Positions 1 through 8,421 of a stretch of DNA of 64,000 bases are shown piece by piece. The notes below the pieces were generated by a model. The model made no database searches and was not told the DNA's origin. It was given only the letters and a program-made list of their open reading frames with translations. Origin of the DNA: Chitinophaga sp. LS1 (GTDB lineage: Bacteria; Bacteroidota; Bacteroidia; Chitinophagales; Chitinophagaceae); the NCBI RefSeq assembly GCF_034274695.1, contig NZ_CP128362.1, positions 8,062,501-8,126,500 of the forward strand. The letters are read 5' to 3'. Numbering within the stretch: position 1 is the first letter of the stretch; each line of letters begins with the position of its first letter. The position numbers and the translations under genes were made by a program.

Positions 1-234
1 TGGTCCAAGACCTATTACTTCCAGGAAGGTAACAAAACAGGCTCCAAATACCGCAGAACGGTTACCATCAAACTGCTGAACGAAAACCATGAAGCCATCA
101 TCACCTGGAAACTGCTCAACGCATGGCCGTCCAAAGTGCAGTCTACCGACCTGAAAGCCGATGCCAATGAAGTGGCCATCGAGACAATGGAACTGGTACA
201 TGAAGGACTTGAAATCATGGAAGCTAACAACTAA
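1..234 (+). CDS. eCIS tail tube protein, gp19 type (5' end outside window)
   Basis: The frame is open from base 1 to a TAA at 232-234, giving the last 77 residues of a protein that starts outside the window. The segment is beta-rich and carries the tube-protein pattern KLLNENHEAIITWKLLN followed by AWP and the ending VAIETMELVHEG. The next gene has the matching text SLLNEDHETLMLWKLSN, VWP and VLIETLELNYN, so the two are paralogues. Proteins of this family (T4 gp19, Afp1/Afp5) form the hexameric inner tube that is expelled when the sheath contracts. Only 2 bases separate the stop from the next ATG, so the genes are co-transcribed. Family assignment is firm; which tube paralogue it is cannot be told from half a protein. 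Confidence 0.88.
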   Translation, partial: WSKTYYFQEGNKTGSKYRRTVTIKLLNENHEAIITWKLLNAWPSKVQSTDLKADANEVAIETMELVHEGLEIMEANN

Positions 235-236
235 TC

Positions 237-701
237 ATGGCAGAAAATGTAGCAAATTCCTTTTATCAGGCCGTGAACTTCCACTTCAGGGTGGAGTTCG
301 TAACCGACAAGGAGAACATTGATGTGCGCTTTCAGTCAGTAAGCGGACTAGATGCCACGCTGGATACGGAGACGATAAAGGAAGGCGGCGAAAACCGCTT
401 TGAGCACGTGATTCCGGTGAGAAGAAAGTACGGCCCCCTCGTATTGAAGAGGGGGCTGTTATCTCCCTCGCAAAGCGCGATGCTGACCCAATGGCTGAAA
501 GACGCCTTTGATCATGAGCAGGTGAAACCCATTCAACTGCTACAGGTATCACTGCTGAATGAAGACCATGAAACACTCATGCTCTGGAAACTCAGCAATG
601 TATGGCCACGCAGCTGGAAGATAGGTGAGCTGAATGCTGAACGGGGAGAGGTACTGATCGAAACACTGGAACTCAATTATAACAGATTAATCTTCGAATA
701 A
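237..701 (+). CDS. eCIS tail tube protein (Afp5-like, gp19 family)
   Basis: This 154-residue protein has the usual length for a gp19-type tube protein. Near the N-terminus it reads FHFRVEF, then FQSVSGLDATLDTETIKEGG, the loop that opens most tube proteins, and it ends with the strand LIETLELNYNRLIFE. It is the second tube paralogue in a row. In Afp-type particles such paralogues line the shaft, and one of them (Afp5) joins the tube to the baseplate; its place directly before the baseplate genes fits that role, by inference. It is followed after 1 base by a DUF5908 gene. It would be made in the cytoplasm and assembled on the spike and baseplate complex. Confidence 0.92.
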   Translation: MAENVANSFYQAVNFHFRVEFVTDKENIDVRFQSVSGLDATLDTETIKEGGENRFEHVIPVRRKYGPLVLKRGLLSPSQSAMLTQWLKDAFDHEQVKPIQLLQVSLLNEDHETLMLWKLSNVWPRSWKIGELNAERGEVLIETLELNYNRLIFE

Positions 702-702
702 C

Positions 703-885
703 ATGCCTATAGAGATCAGAGAGCTGGTGATCAAAGCCACCGTGACCGATGATGCAAATGCAGGCAGCGGCAGTGCCGGCAAGTCAGGCAGCGGTGATAA
801 CAACAGCGTATCACCAGGCGAAGAAATGATAAAGGATACCCTGGACAAGATCATGGATGCTATAAAAGATAGAAATGAGCGATAA
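703..885 (+). CDS. DUF5908 small eCIS-associated protein
   Basis: This 60-residue protein begins MPIEIRELVIKATV, the hallmark of DUF5908, a family of short proteins found between tube and baseplate genes of Bacteroidota contractile injection systems. The middle (about residues 18-40) is rich in Gly, Ser and Asn and looks disordered. The end, MIKDTLDKIMDAIKDRNER, looks like an amphipathic helix. Its last 11 bases overlap the next gene, so translation is coupled. The molecular role is unknown; by position it may be an assembly factor or a small tube-baseplate linker. Confidence 0.8.
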   Translation: MPIEIRELVIKATVTDDANAGSGSAGKSGSGDNNSVSPGEEMIKDTLDKIMDAIKDRNER

Positions 886-1570
886 TAATCACCTGGTAAA
901 GCTGAAGATACACTCCTTCCCCAACCGTGACTTTACGGGTGCAGAAACGGTATTTACCGTGCCTGTAAACCCGGAGTCGTTCACCAAAAACTACAAGGTT
1001 GACCTGGATGAAAGAAGAGGGCATGGCAACAGTGGTACGGATGTACGATTCAAATCGACTGCACCTGAAGAGTTGCGGCTTGAATTTATCCTCGATGGTA
1101 CCGGCACTATGGAAGGTTACCTCGATGCACTGAAGACCGTGCCTGTACACGACCAGCTACAGTCATTTCTGAAATGCGTGTACAACATGGACGGCAATAT
1201 TCACCGCCCACGTTTCCTGCTCATCATCTGGGGATCAGAGATTAAGTTTCGCTGCGTACTCTCCAATCTTGATATCAATCATACCCTCTTTACACCAGAA
1301 GGTAATCCACTGCGTGTAAAGCTGAATGCCACCTTCCTGAACTATGTAGCCAGACAGGAACGACTGGCACAGGACAGGCAAAGCTCCCCTGACCTGACCC
1401 ACTATAGAAAGGTAGTACAGGGAGACAGGCTGGACAACCTGACCAATACTATTTATAACGATCCCGCCTATGTGATGCAGGTGGCGAAGGTAAATGGCCT
1501 GAGCACCATCCGTAGCGTCAAAGCAGGTTCCGAACTTTATTTTCCACCCTTTGACCAAACTGAAAAGTAA
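875..1570 (+). CDS. LysM-containing tube-baseplate adaptor (Afp7-like)
   Basis: The 231-residue product has an N-terminal beta-rich domain (about 1-165, starting KLKIHSFPNRDFTG) typical of contractile injection system tube initiators. A short C-terminal LysM-like segment (about 176-228) includes HYRKVVQGDRLDNLTNTIY and AGSELYFPP. In Afp and PVC particles the LysM protein sits between the inner tube and the spike, and LysM proteins do the same in phage baseplates. The ATG lies inside the end of the DUF5908 gene. The stop TAA shares one base with the next ATG (TAATG), which indicates translational coupling with the spike gene. Domain call is firm; exact contacts are inferred from homologous particles. 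Confidence 0.88.
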   Translation: MSDNNHLVKLKIHSFPNRDFTGAETVFTVPVNPESFTKNYKVDLDERRGHGNSGTDVRFKSTAPEELRLEFILDGTGTMEGYLDALKTVPVHDQLQSFLKCVYNMDGNIHRPRFLLIIWGSEIKFRCVLSNLDINHTLFTPEGNPLRVKLNATFLNYVARQERLAQDRQSSPDLTHYRKVVQGDRLDNLTNTIYNDPAYVMQVAKVNGLSTIRSVKAGSELYFPPFDQTEK

Positions 1571-3342
1571 TGGAAGAAATACTGATACCAAACGACTCAC
1601 AGCATGATGTAGCTACCTATACGCTACTCGTGGATGGTACAGCAGTATCACCGGACTACCAGATCCTTTCCATTACTGTTACCAAAGAAATTAACCGCAT
1701 TCCCATGGCGCGTATTATTCTGCGCGATGGGGAAGCTGCCGATAAAACATTTGCCATCAGTGATGAAGACCTGTTTGTACCAGGCAAAAGTATTGTGATC
1801 CGGATAGGAAGAGATGGCGACAATCAACAGGTATTCAAAGGCATTATTACCCGTCATGCCATCAAGATCAAAGAGAATGGCAATGGGGAACTACATATTG
1901 AATGCAGGGACGATGCCATGCGCATGACACTGGGCAGGCATAGCCGCTACTTTGAACAGGTAAAGGACAGTGAGGTATATGACACACTCATTAGCAAATA
2001 TGGGCTTAGCAGTGACACACAGGCTACTACCCTTACACATAAAGAACTGGTGCAGCATCACCTGAGTGACTGGGATTTCATGCTGCTGCGCGCAGAAGCC
2101 AATAGCATGCTGGTGAATGTAGACGATGGAAAGGTGACTATTAAAAAACCGGATACCAGTGCAGCTCCAGTATTACAGGTCAGCTATGGTTCATCCGTTC
2201 TCGAATTTGAAGCAGACATCGATGCGCGCAGGCAATGGAAAAACGTAGCTGCCCGCTCATGGGATTACAGCAACCAGCAGGTATTTCAGGCGGATACGGA
2301 CAGTGTTTCCTTTTCCGAACATGGTAACCTGAGTGGACAGGATCTTTCTACAGCCATGAAGCAATTGCCTTTTGAGCTGCATCACAGCGGTCACCGACTG
2401 GAACAGGAATTACAGGATTGGGTGAAGGGTACTATGCTGAAAAGCCGTATGAGTAAGATCAGGGGGAGAGCACGTTTCAGTGGTTTTTCCACCATCAAAC
2501 CCGGTGATATGGTGAAACTGGATGGCGTAGGTAACCGGTTCAAAGGCAATGCGTTTGTAACAGCAGTCAGACAGGAACTGGGCAAAGGTATGTGGGATAC
2601 GCATATTCAGTTTGGCCTCGATCCGACCCCTTATGCTTTTGTACACAATGATATGAACGATGCCCCTGCCGCAGGACTGGCAGGCGGTATCAGTGGCTTA
2701 CAGATTGGCGTAGTAGTGCAACTGGAAAATGACCCTGACGGACAGGATCGTATCCTGGTACGCATACCCATGATAGACAATGATGCACAGGGTATATGGA
2801 CACGGGTAGCGAGCCTGGATGCCGGCAAAGACAGAGGCGCATACTTCCGGCCGGAGATAGGTGATGAGGTGATTGTAGGGTTTATCAACGATGATCCCCG
2901 CGATGCCGTAGTATTAGGGATGTTGCATAGCAGTGCCAAGCCCGCACCTATCAAAGCACAGGATGCAAATAATGAAAAAGGATTTACCACCCGCAGTAAA
3001 ATGCACATCTCATTTAACGATGATACCAAAACCATCAGCATCGATACGCCAGCCGGCAATAAGATTGTACTGGATGAAGCAGGCCAGCAAATCACCATTA
3101 CAGATCAGAACAGCAATAAGGTGACCATGGATTCGCAGGGTGTGAGCATGGAAAGCCCGATGGACATCAAGCTCAAAGCAGGTGGGAACCTGAGCCTGGA
3201 AGCAGCTGCATCTTTAAGTATTAAAGCGGCTTCGCTTTCTATGCAGGCCAGTGCAGATGCACAGATTTCCGGTGGAGCAAGTACCAAGCTTTCATCCAGT
3301 GGTATTACTGAAATAACAGGATCATTAGTTAAAATAAACTGA
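1570..3342 (+). CDS. VgrG-like spike protein (Afp8-like, gp27-gp5 fusion)
   Basis: This 590-residue protein has the VgrG layout. A gpD/gp27-like base covers about 1-370. An OB-fold follows at about 379-455, with VRIPMIDNDAQGIWTRVAS and the typical GDEVIVGFINDDPRDAVVLG. The C-terminal needle (about 500-590) is made of short alternating repeats such as NLSLEAAASLSIKAA. As a trimer it forms the central spike onto which the PAAR tip docks, and it seeds tube assembly. It lies between the LysM adaptor and the PAAR gene, as in Afp and PVC loci. No extra C-terminal toxin domain is present, so cargo is probably carried in the tube lumen rather than on the spike. Confidence 0.93.
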   Translation: MEEILIPNDSQHDVATYTLLVDGTAVSPDYQILSITVTKEINRIPMARIILRDGEAADKTFAISDEDLFVPGKSIVIRIGRDGDNQQVFKGIITRHAIKIKENGNGELHIECRDDAMRMTLGRHSRYFEQVKDSEVYDTLISKYGLSSDTQATTLTHKELVQHHLSDWDFMLLRAEANSMLVNVDDGKVTIKKPDTSAAPVLQVSYGSSVLEFEADIDARRQWKNVAARSWDYSNQQVFQADTDSVSFSEHGNLSGQDLSTAMKQLPFELHHSGHRLEQELQDWVKGTMLKSRMSKIRGRARFSGFSTIKPGDMVKLDGVGNRFKGNAFVTAVRQELGKGMWDTHIQFGLDPTPYAFVHNDMNDAPAAGLAGGISGLQIGVVVQLENDPDGQDRILVRIPMIDNDAQGIWTRVASLDAGKDRGAYFRPEIGDEVIVGFINDDPRDAVVLGMLHSSAKPAPIKAQDANNEKGFTTRSKMHISFNDDTKTISIDTPAGNKIVLDEAGQQITITDQNSNKVTMDSQGVSMESPMDIKLKAGGNLSLEAAASLSIKAASLSMQASADAQISGGASTKLSSSGITEITGSLVKIN

Positions 3343-3343
3343 T

Positions 3344-3637
3344 ATGCCGCCAGCAGCAAGAATATCGGATATGCACACCTGCCCACTGGTAAATCCGGGT
3401 CCGGTGCCACATGTAGGTGGTCCTGTAACCGGGCCGGGTATACCTACCGTAATGATTGGCGGTATGCCAGCAGCGGTAGTAGGCGATATCCTGGTATGTA
3501 CCGGGCCGCCTGATACCATTGTGAAAGGCTCTGCCACCGTGCTTATAGGAGGACGACCTGCAGCACGTATGGGTGATAATACAGCCCATGGCGGCGTGAT
3601 TGTAGCAGGTTTTCCTACTGTGATGATAGGAGGATAA
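3344..3637 (+). CDS. PAAR-domain spike tip protein
   Basis: The 97-residue product is a bare PAAR protein. It opens MPPAARISDMHTCP, has the pseudo-repeat unit IPTVMIGGMPAAVVGD followed by ATVLIGGRPAARMGD, and ends FPTVMIGG. PAAR proteins form the sharp cone that caps the spike trimer and usually bind a metal ion through His and Cys; His11, Cys13 and Cys52 are candidates. There is no effector extension. One base separates it from the spike gene. It is the counterpart of Afp10. Confidence 0.95.
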   Translation: MPPAARISDMHTCPLVNPGPVPHVGGPVTGPGIPTVMIGGMPAAVVGDILVCTGPPDTIVKGSATVLIGGRPAARMGDNTAHGGVIVAGFPTVMIGG

Positions 3638-3652
3638 TTAAAAAATGACAAC

Positions 3653-4078
3653 ATGAGCACAATAGTAAACTCATTTCTTGGCCGTGGATGGTCCTTCCCT
3701 CCCACCTTTAACCAGCAAACGGGTGCGGTGGAACTGGTGAGCGACTATGAGGATATTCACGAAAGCCTCAACATCCTGCTGAGTACCAGCCTGGGAGAAA
3801 GAGTGATGCAACCCAAGTATGGCTGTAACCTCAATGACTATTTGTTTGAACCTCTGAGCAGCTCGATGATCGGTTATATCAAAGACAGGGTGCAGACAGC
3901 CATCCTGCTATATGAACCCCGCATCATTGCTGATAAGATTGCTGTGACGGCAGACAGCTCTTTTGACCTGATAGAAGGCCGGTTCACCATTTCGATTGAA
4001 TACACCGTACCTGAAACAAATTCCCGTTTCAACTATGTGTACGATTACTACAAGAACGAGGCATTAAAGCCAGTATAA
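3653..4078 (+). CDS. gp25-like baseplate wedge protein (Afp9-like)
   Basis: The 141-residue protein matches the GPW/gp25 family. It has ESLNILLSTSLGERVMQPKY, the conserved helix and loop of gp25 with the invariant GER, then LNDYLFEPLS and a C-terminal beta-rich part. gp25 is a core component of baseplate wedges in phages, T6SS (TssE) and eCIS, where it anchors the first sheath ring. It follows the PAAR gene after 15 bases and precedes the large wedge proteins. Length and motifs fit the family; no anomaly is visible. Confidence 0.93.
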   Translation: MSTIVNSFLGRGWSFPPTFNQQTGAVELVSDYEDIHESLNILLSTSLGERVMQPKYGCNLNDYLFEPLSSSMIGYIKDRVQTAILLYEPRIIADKIAVTADSSFDLIEGRFTISIEYTVPETNSRFNYVYDYYKNEALKPV

Positions 4079-4091
4079 AGAATCAATAACT

Positions 4092-7000
4092 ATGGAATGC
4101 ATTCATCTGCTACATCCATTTCAACATGATCCCGGCACCAGCCAGCATCAACGTGTACTGGACGATCTATTGTCCAGCACTACACAGATTGATGGCAGGC
4201 AGTTGTCCGATCTGCTGGATTATTTCGTACAGTTGTCCCGGCACGTAAACTATTACGATGCCCAGGGCGATGTACTGATCAATGCCGGCGACTGGCAGGC
4301 TTTTTTCAGAAATAGTACGCCCTTTACGCTGAGTGCGATCAATAAATACAACCTGCCTGGTAAGAAAGAAAAACTGGACGGGTATTATTATCTCTTTGGT
4401 AAGAAACCCTCTGCCAGAGGACTACAACTACTTTTACAATACACGTGGTATTATACCATCAGTCGTGTAGATACCTGGTACCAGCAGGTAAAAGATAACG
4501 GATTGACATTGGAGCCGCTATTGCTACATGTGATCAAAGATAAACTGCACAATAGCCTGGTAGAATTTATTGCGCTGGATAATGCGGCCGCTTCCCTGTT
4601 TGCCATTAAAAGAATTGATTTTCGTCCTTACTATGAAAGTGACTATTGGGATCTGGAAATAGACGATCTGTATGGGGTATCATCATTGACCAGTATCACT
4701 GATATTGCCGCTGCTGTGGTGAATGTATTCAATAGCTGTGAGCAGGTGATAGATAGTATCAGCACTGCAGCTGCGGCTGATATTGAGAATAGCTTATTGC
4801 CATTAAAAGCAGTGTTGCAACAGCAGCACACACCACACCTGGGCTTGTTGTTTGCTTTCCTGAAGTTGTTCCATTATTTACAGGATGATTTGAATAGTTT
4901 TGCGAAGAAACACCTTGACTTCTTTTATCAACAGGTATTACAACTAAAACCACGACCAGCACAACCTGACCAGGTGCATATACTTGTAGATATTCAGCAG
5001 CAGCTGGAGCAATACAGGTTGCAAGCCGGATTGCTGGTAAAAGATGGGAAAGACAATAACAAAGCAGAGGTACTCTTTTCGCTGGACAATGAGCTGGTGG
5101 CTAATAAAGCGCAGGTCGCAGATGTACGTACCCTCTTTGTGAGCAATGGCGTGTATATGGCGCCGAATGCACTGTTTGCTGATGGCGTGTCGAAGGGTAC
5201 ACCAGATAGCTGGCCTACTATGGGCAGTCATTTTAGTAAATACATTGACCCTGAACAGAAATTTACTTACCCATATCCACATGCAAGGTTAGGGTTCATA
5301 TTAGCTTCTCCTGTGTTGCTGCTGAATGAGGGAAAGCGTACGATTACAATAAAATTAGCTTGTACTTTAACAGATGCTACGGATCTATACAGCACTGTAG
5401 CAGGGTTGATTCAACAGACTTACTATTATATCAGCAAGCCTCTTATCGGGCAGGCGGTAAAACGGGGTATCAGCTCCGCACTGGAAGCCAACCTATTTAC
5501 CTTCCTGCTGGAAAAACCTACCCAAACGCTGTGTTATAACCCACAGTTGAAATACAACTACGATGCACTGATCACCAAAGCGGAATTTGACGGTCTGAAT
5601 ACCGGTGATACACTGAAAGATATTTTCCCGCCACAGAAGGCGCTGAATGTATCTTTCAGTGGAAAAGACAAATGGCTGGATGCAGATGATCTGAGCATTA
5701 CACTCGATCCGGCATTGAATGGGGATCAGTTTTCTATTACCATCAATGCTATACTACAACCTGCCAGTCCTGCCATCGCCTTTTACGACAAGGACAAGTT
5801 AAAAGAAGACTTTAACACCACACAACCAGTAGTAAAGGTATTGCTGAATGACCTGATCGCCATGCGGCTACCAGGGAGTAAGCAGTCTGAAAATAACTGT
5901 TGTTTGTCGGTGCCGCCCACAACGGATGATGTAGAGGTATCGCTGTATTATTTCTTCAAGCATGTTATTTTAAAAGATAACAATATTGATGTGACCGTAT
6001 GTGGGTTGAAGAATTTCATTGTGCAGAATGACGATAGTCCGATGGACATCAATGGAATTATCTATCCATTCAGTTCAAGGCCACGGTTGGGTTCACATTT
6101 TATTTTGAGTTCCAAAGAGATCTTTAATAAGAACTGGACAGCCATTAACTTAAGGCTGAACTGGAAAGATAAACCGGCTAGCCTGGAAACTTATTATCAT
6201 GGGTATGAAGATCTGACTACCACCCCTATTATCAACACAGCAGATTTTAATGAAAATAATTTTCTCTTCTCTGCGGATTTCCTGGATCATGGTAGCTGGA
6301 GGGCGTATAATGCTTCCAAAAAACTATTTAGCAGCGACACGCCGGGTGATAAATTCTGTGGCAATGATGGACCTTTGTACTTCTTCAATTTCAAGAGGAG
6401 CAACTTTACCGGTGTCAATGCCTATAAAAGGAATGATGACCTCAGTTATACAGATGCAGTTTATACCAATGCGGCACAGGATGGATTTCTACGCCTGACA
6501 TTGGCTTCTGCCAAAAACCTGGATTTCCAGCATTCCCGGTATTCTTATGTATTGACCAGGCAGATGCTGGCACTGGGTAAATACCCTGAAATATATGTAG
6601 GACCTGTTTATGATGGCATTTCTCCAAGTGGCACCTCTACGGCACAGGTATTGACCTTTGATGAGGTATTTGACGCTGTAAAGCACTCTTATGAGCTAAC
6701 AACGAACATTCGTAACAGAGCAGATCAGCTGATCGATAAACTGTGGACGAAATATCCGGATACACCCAATACGCCTATCGATTTCTCTGATGGGGAATAT
6801 AAACTGGCATTAGGTGATCCACCTCCTGCGGGGAAGCTACCTTTTCCACCTGCTGCTTTCCCTTTGTATCCGAATGGTGTACCTGACAATGCACCGCTGT
6901 GGGATGGATACAATCTAAAGCGCATGATCGACTATGAAGAAGATCAGATCTTAAAACCTACGTATGATAAGATCGTAAAGTTGCAGAATATTCGGGTAGT

Positions 7001-8411
7001 GATCCCTAATGAGCCGTATACGCCACAGATCAAAGGGATCTCGCTGGATTATACTGCTACTGCGACGATCAAAGATATTGACCTGATACATCTGCATCCA
7101 TATACAGGCACGTATCAGCCGGTGAGTAACACATCCAGTCCTACGCTGTTTCCGTTATTCACTGATGAAGGAAATTTATTCATCGGCCTGAAAGACCTTC
7201 AGCCGGGCAATAACCTGAGTGTATTGTTCCAGCTGGCAGAAGCTACCGCCGATTCTGAAGCCGAACGGCAGACCGTGCAATGGTACTACCTGGACAACAA
7301 CCAGTGGAAGCCTTTGCGTACAGGGTTTGAAGTGCTGGATGATGCAACTGACGGACTGACCACATCCGGCATCATCCAGTTCTCCCTGCCGGCTAATATG
7401 ACGAACGAAAACACCATTTTGCCTTCCGGACTGCACTGGATCAAAGCGGCTATTCCATTCAACAGCAGGTCAGTGGCAGAGACTATTGGTATTCATACAC
7501 AGGCGGTGAGGGTAACGTTTACAAACGATACCGCCAATGATAAAATGCGACTGGCCACACCACTGGATGGCAACCAGATCTCCAAACTGAAAGATGCGGA
7601 TGCAAAAGTGAAGAAGATCTCCCAGCCTTATCCTTCTTTTGGTGGCAGTGTACCGGAAGAACAGGGTCAGTATTATGTAAGGGTGAGTGAGTTGCTGCGT
7701 CACAAAGGAAGAGCTATTCAGAAGTTCGACTATGAGCGGATTGTACTCGATGCTTTTCCACAGGTATTCAAAGTAAAATGCATCAATCATAGTCATGCAC
7801 TGGATGCCGCAGCATTTACCAACGACTTCCCGATGGCACCGGGGCATGTGCTGGTAGCGGTAATTCCTGATCTGAACAAGCTAAAGGCATCGCAGGCTTT
7901 TGAGCCTAAAGCACCATTGAGCCTGTTGGAGAAAATACAGGAAAGTCTGCAAAAGGTATCCTCACCTTTTGTAAAGCTAAAGGTGATGAATCCCAGGTAT
8001 GAAAAGGTGAATGCCTGTATACAGGTGAAGCTCTATCCCGGAAAAGACAAAGGTTATTATAAAGATAAACTGGCTGCCGACCTGCGGGAATTCCTGGCAC
8101 CATGGGCGGTAGGTGTGTATGATAAACTCAGCTTTGGACAGTGTATATATAGATCAGATATTGTCTATTTCCTTGAAACAAGAGATTATGTAGATTATGT
8201 ACAGGACCTGCGGCTATGGCATGCAGGGGATCCTAATGGTACTGATGTCACGAATGTGTGCCCCATTACCCCACGTAGTATTCTCATAGCCGGCGATGTG
8301 GAAGTAAACATCCCGGATGATGAAGATGAAAACTGGGACCGCGAATTTACCTGCGGTAATCAGCCTACGCCTGTTATGCAATATTGTGAAGATTCCGTAA
8401 CCCCCAAATAA
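4092..8411 (+). CDS. Large baseplate wedge protein, baseplate J/gp6-like (Afp11-like)
   Basis: This 1439-residue protein is the first of two giant baseplate genes. Recognisable baseplate J text is near the C-terminus: YYVRVSELLRHKGRAIQKFD, YERIVLDAFPQVFKVKCIN, then VLVAVIPDLNKLKA and a wedge-like domain with CIQVKLYPGKD and LSFGQCIYRSDIVYFLE. The N-terminal and middle portions are long beta-rich segments with no obvious domain. In eCIS the Afp11-type protein dimerises with the Afp12-type protein to form the ring around the spike (counterpart of T4 gp6/gp7). It is longer than enterobacterial Afp11, in keeping with the bulky baseplates of Bacteroidota systems. The assignment rests on C-terminal motifs and gene order. 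Confidence 0.85.
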   Translation: MECIHLLHPFQHDPGTSQHQRVLDDLLSSTTQIDGRQLSDLLDYFVQLSRHVNYYDAQGDVLINAGDWQAFFRNSTPFTLSAINKYNLPGKKEKLDGYYYLFGKKPSARGLQLLLQYTWYYTISRVDTWYQQVKDNGLTLEPLLLHVIKDKLHNSLVEFIALDNAAASLFAIKRIDFRPYYESDYWDLEIDDLYGVSSLTSITDIAAAVVNVFNSCEQVIDSISTAAAADIENSLLPLKAVLQQQHTPHLGLLFAFLKLFHYLQDDLNSFAKKHLDFFYQQVLQLKPRPAQPDQVHILVDIQQQLEQYRLQAGLLVKDGKDNNKAEVLFSLDNELVANKAQVADVRTLFVSNGVYMAPNALFADGVSKGTPDSWPTMGSHFSKYIDPEQKFTYPYPHARLGFILASPVLLLNEGKRTITIKLACTLTDATDLYSTVAGLIQQTYYYISKPLIGQAVKRGISSALEANLFTFLLEKPTQTLCYNPQLKYNYDALITKAEFDGLNTGDTLKDIFPPQKALNVSFSGKDKWLDADDLSITLDPALNGDQFSITINAILQPASPAIAFYDKDKLKEDFNTTQPVVKVLLNDLIAMRLPGSKQSENNCCLSVPPTTDDVEVSLYYFFKHVILKDNNIDVTVCGLKNFIVQNDDSPMDINGIIYPFSSRPRLGSHFILSSKEIFNKNWTAINLRLNWKDKPASLETYYHGYEDLTTTPIINTADFNENNFLFSADFLDHGSWRAYNASKKLFSSDTPGDKFCGNDGPLYFFNFKRSNFTGVNAYKRNDDLSYTDAVYTNAAQDGFLRLTLASAKNLDFQHSRYSYVLTRQMLALGKYPEIYVGPVYDGISPSGTSTAQVLTFDEVFDAVKHSYELTTNIRNRADQLIDKLWTKYPDTPNTPIDFSDGEYKLALGDPPPAGKLPFPPAAFPLYPNGVPDNAPLWDGYNLKRMIDYEEDQILKPTYDKIVKLQNIRVVIPNEPYTPQIKGISLDYTATATIKDIDLIHLHPYTGTYQPVSNTSSPTLFPLFTDEGNLFIGLKDLQPGNNLSVLFQLAEATADSEAERQTVQWYYLDNNQWKPLRTGFEVLDDATDGLTTSGIIQFSLPANMTNENTILPSGLHWIKAAIPFNSRSVAETIGIHTQAVRVTFTNDTANDKMRLATPLDGNQISKLKDADAKVKKISQPYPSFGGSVPEEQGQYYVRVSELLRHKGRAIQKFDYERIVLDAFPQVFKVKCINHSHALDAAAFTNDFPMAPGHVLVAVIPDLNKLKASQAFEPKAPLSLLEKIQESLQKVSSPFVKLKVMNPRYEKVNACIQVKLYPGKDKGYYKDKLAADLREFLAPWAVGVYDKLSFGQCIYRSDIVYFLETRDYVDYVQDLRLWHAGDPNGTDVTNVCPITPRSILIAGDVEVNIPDDEDENWDREFTCGNQPTPVMQYCEDSVTPK

Positions 8412-8421
8412 GTAAGCCCCC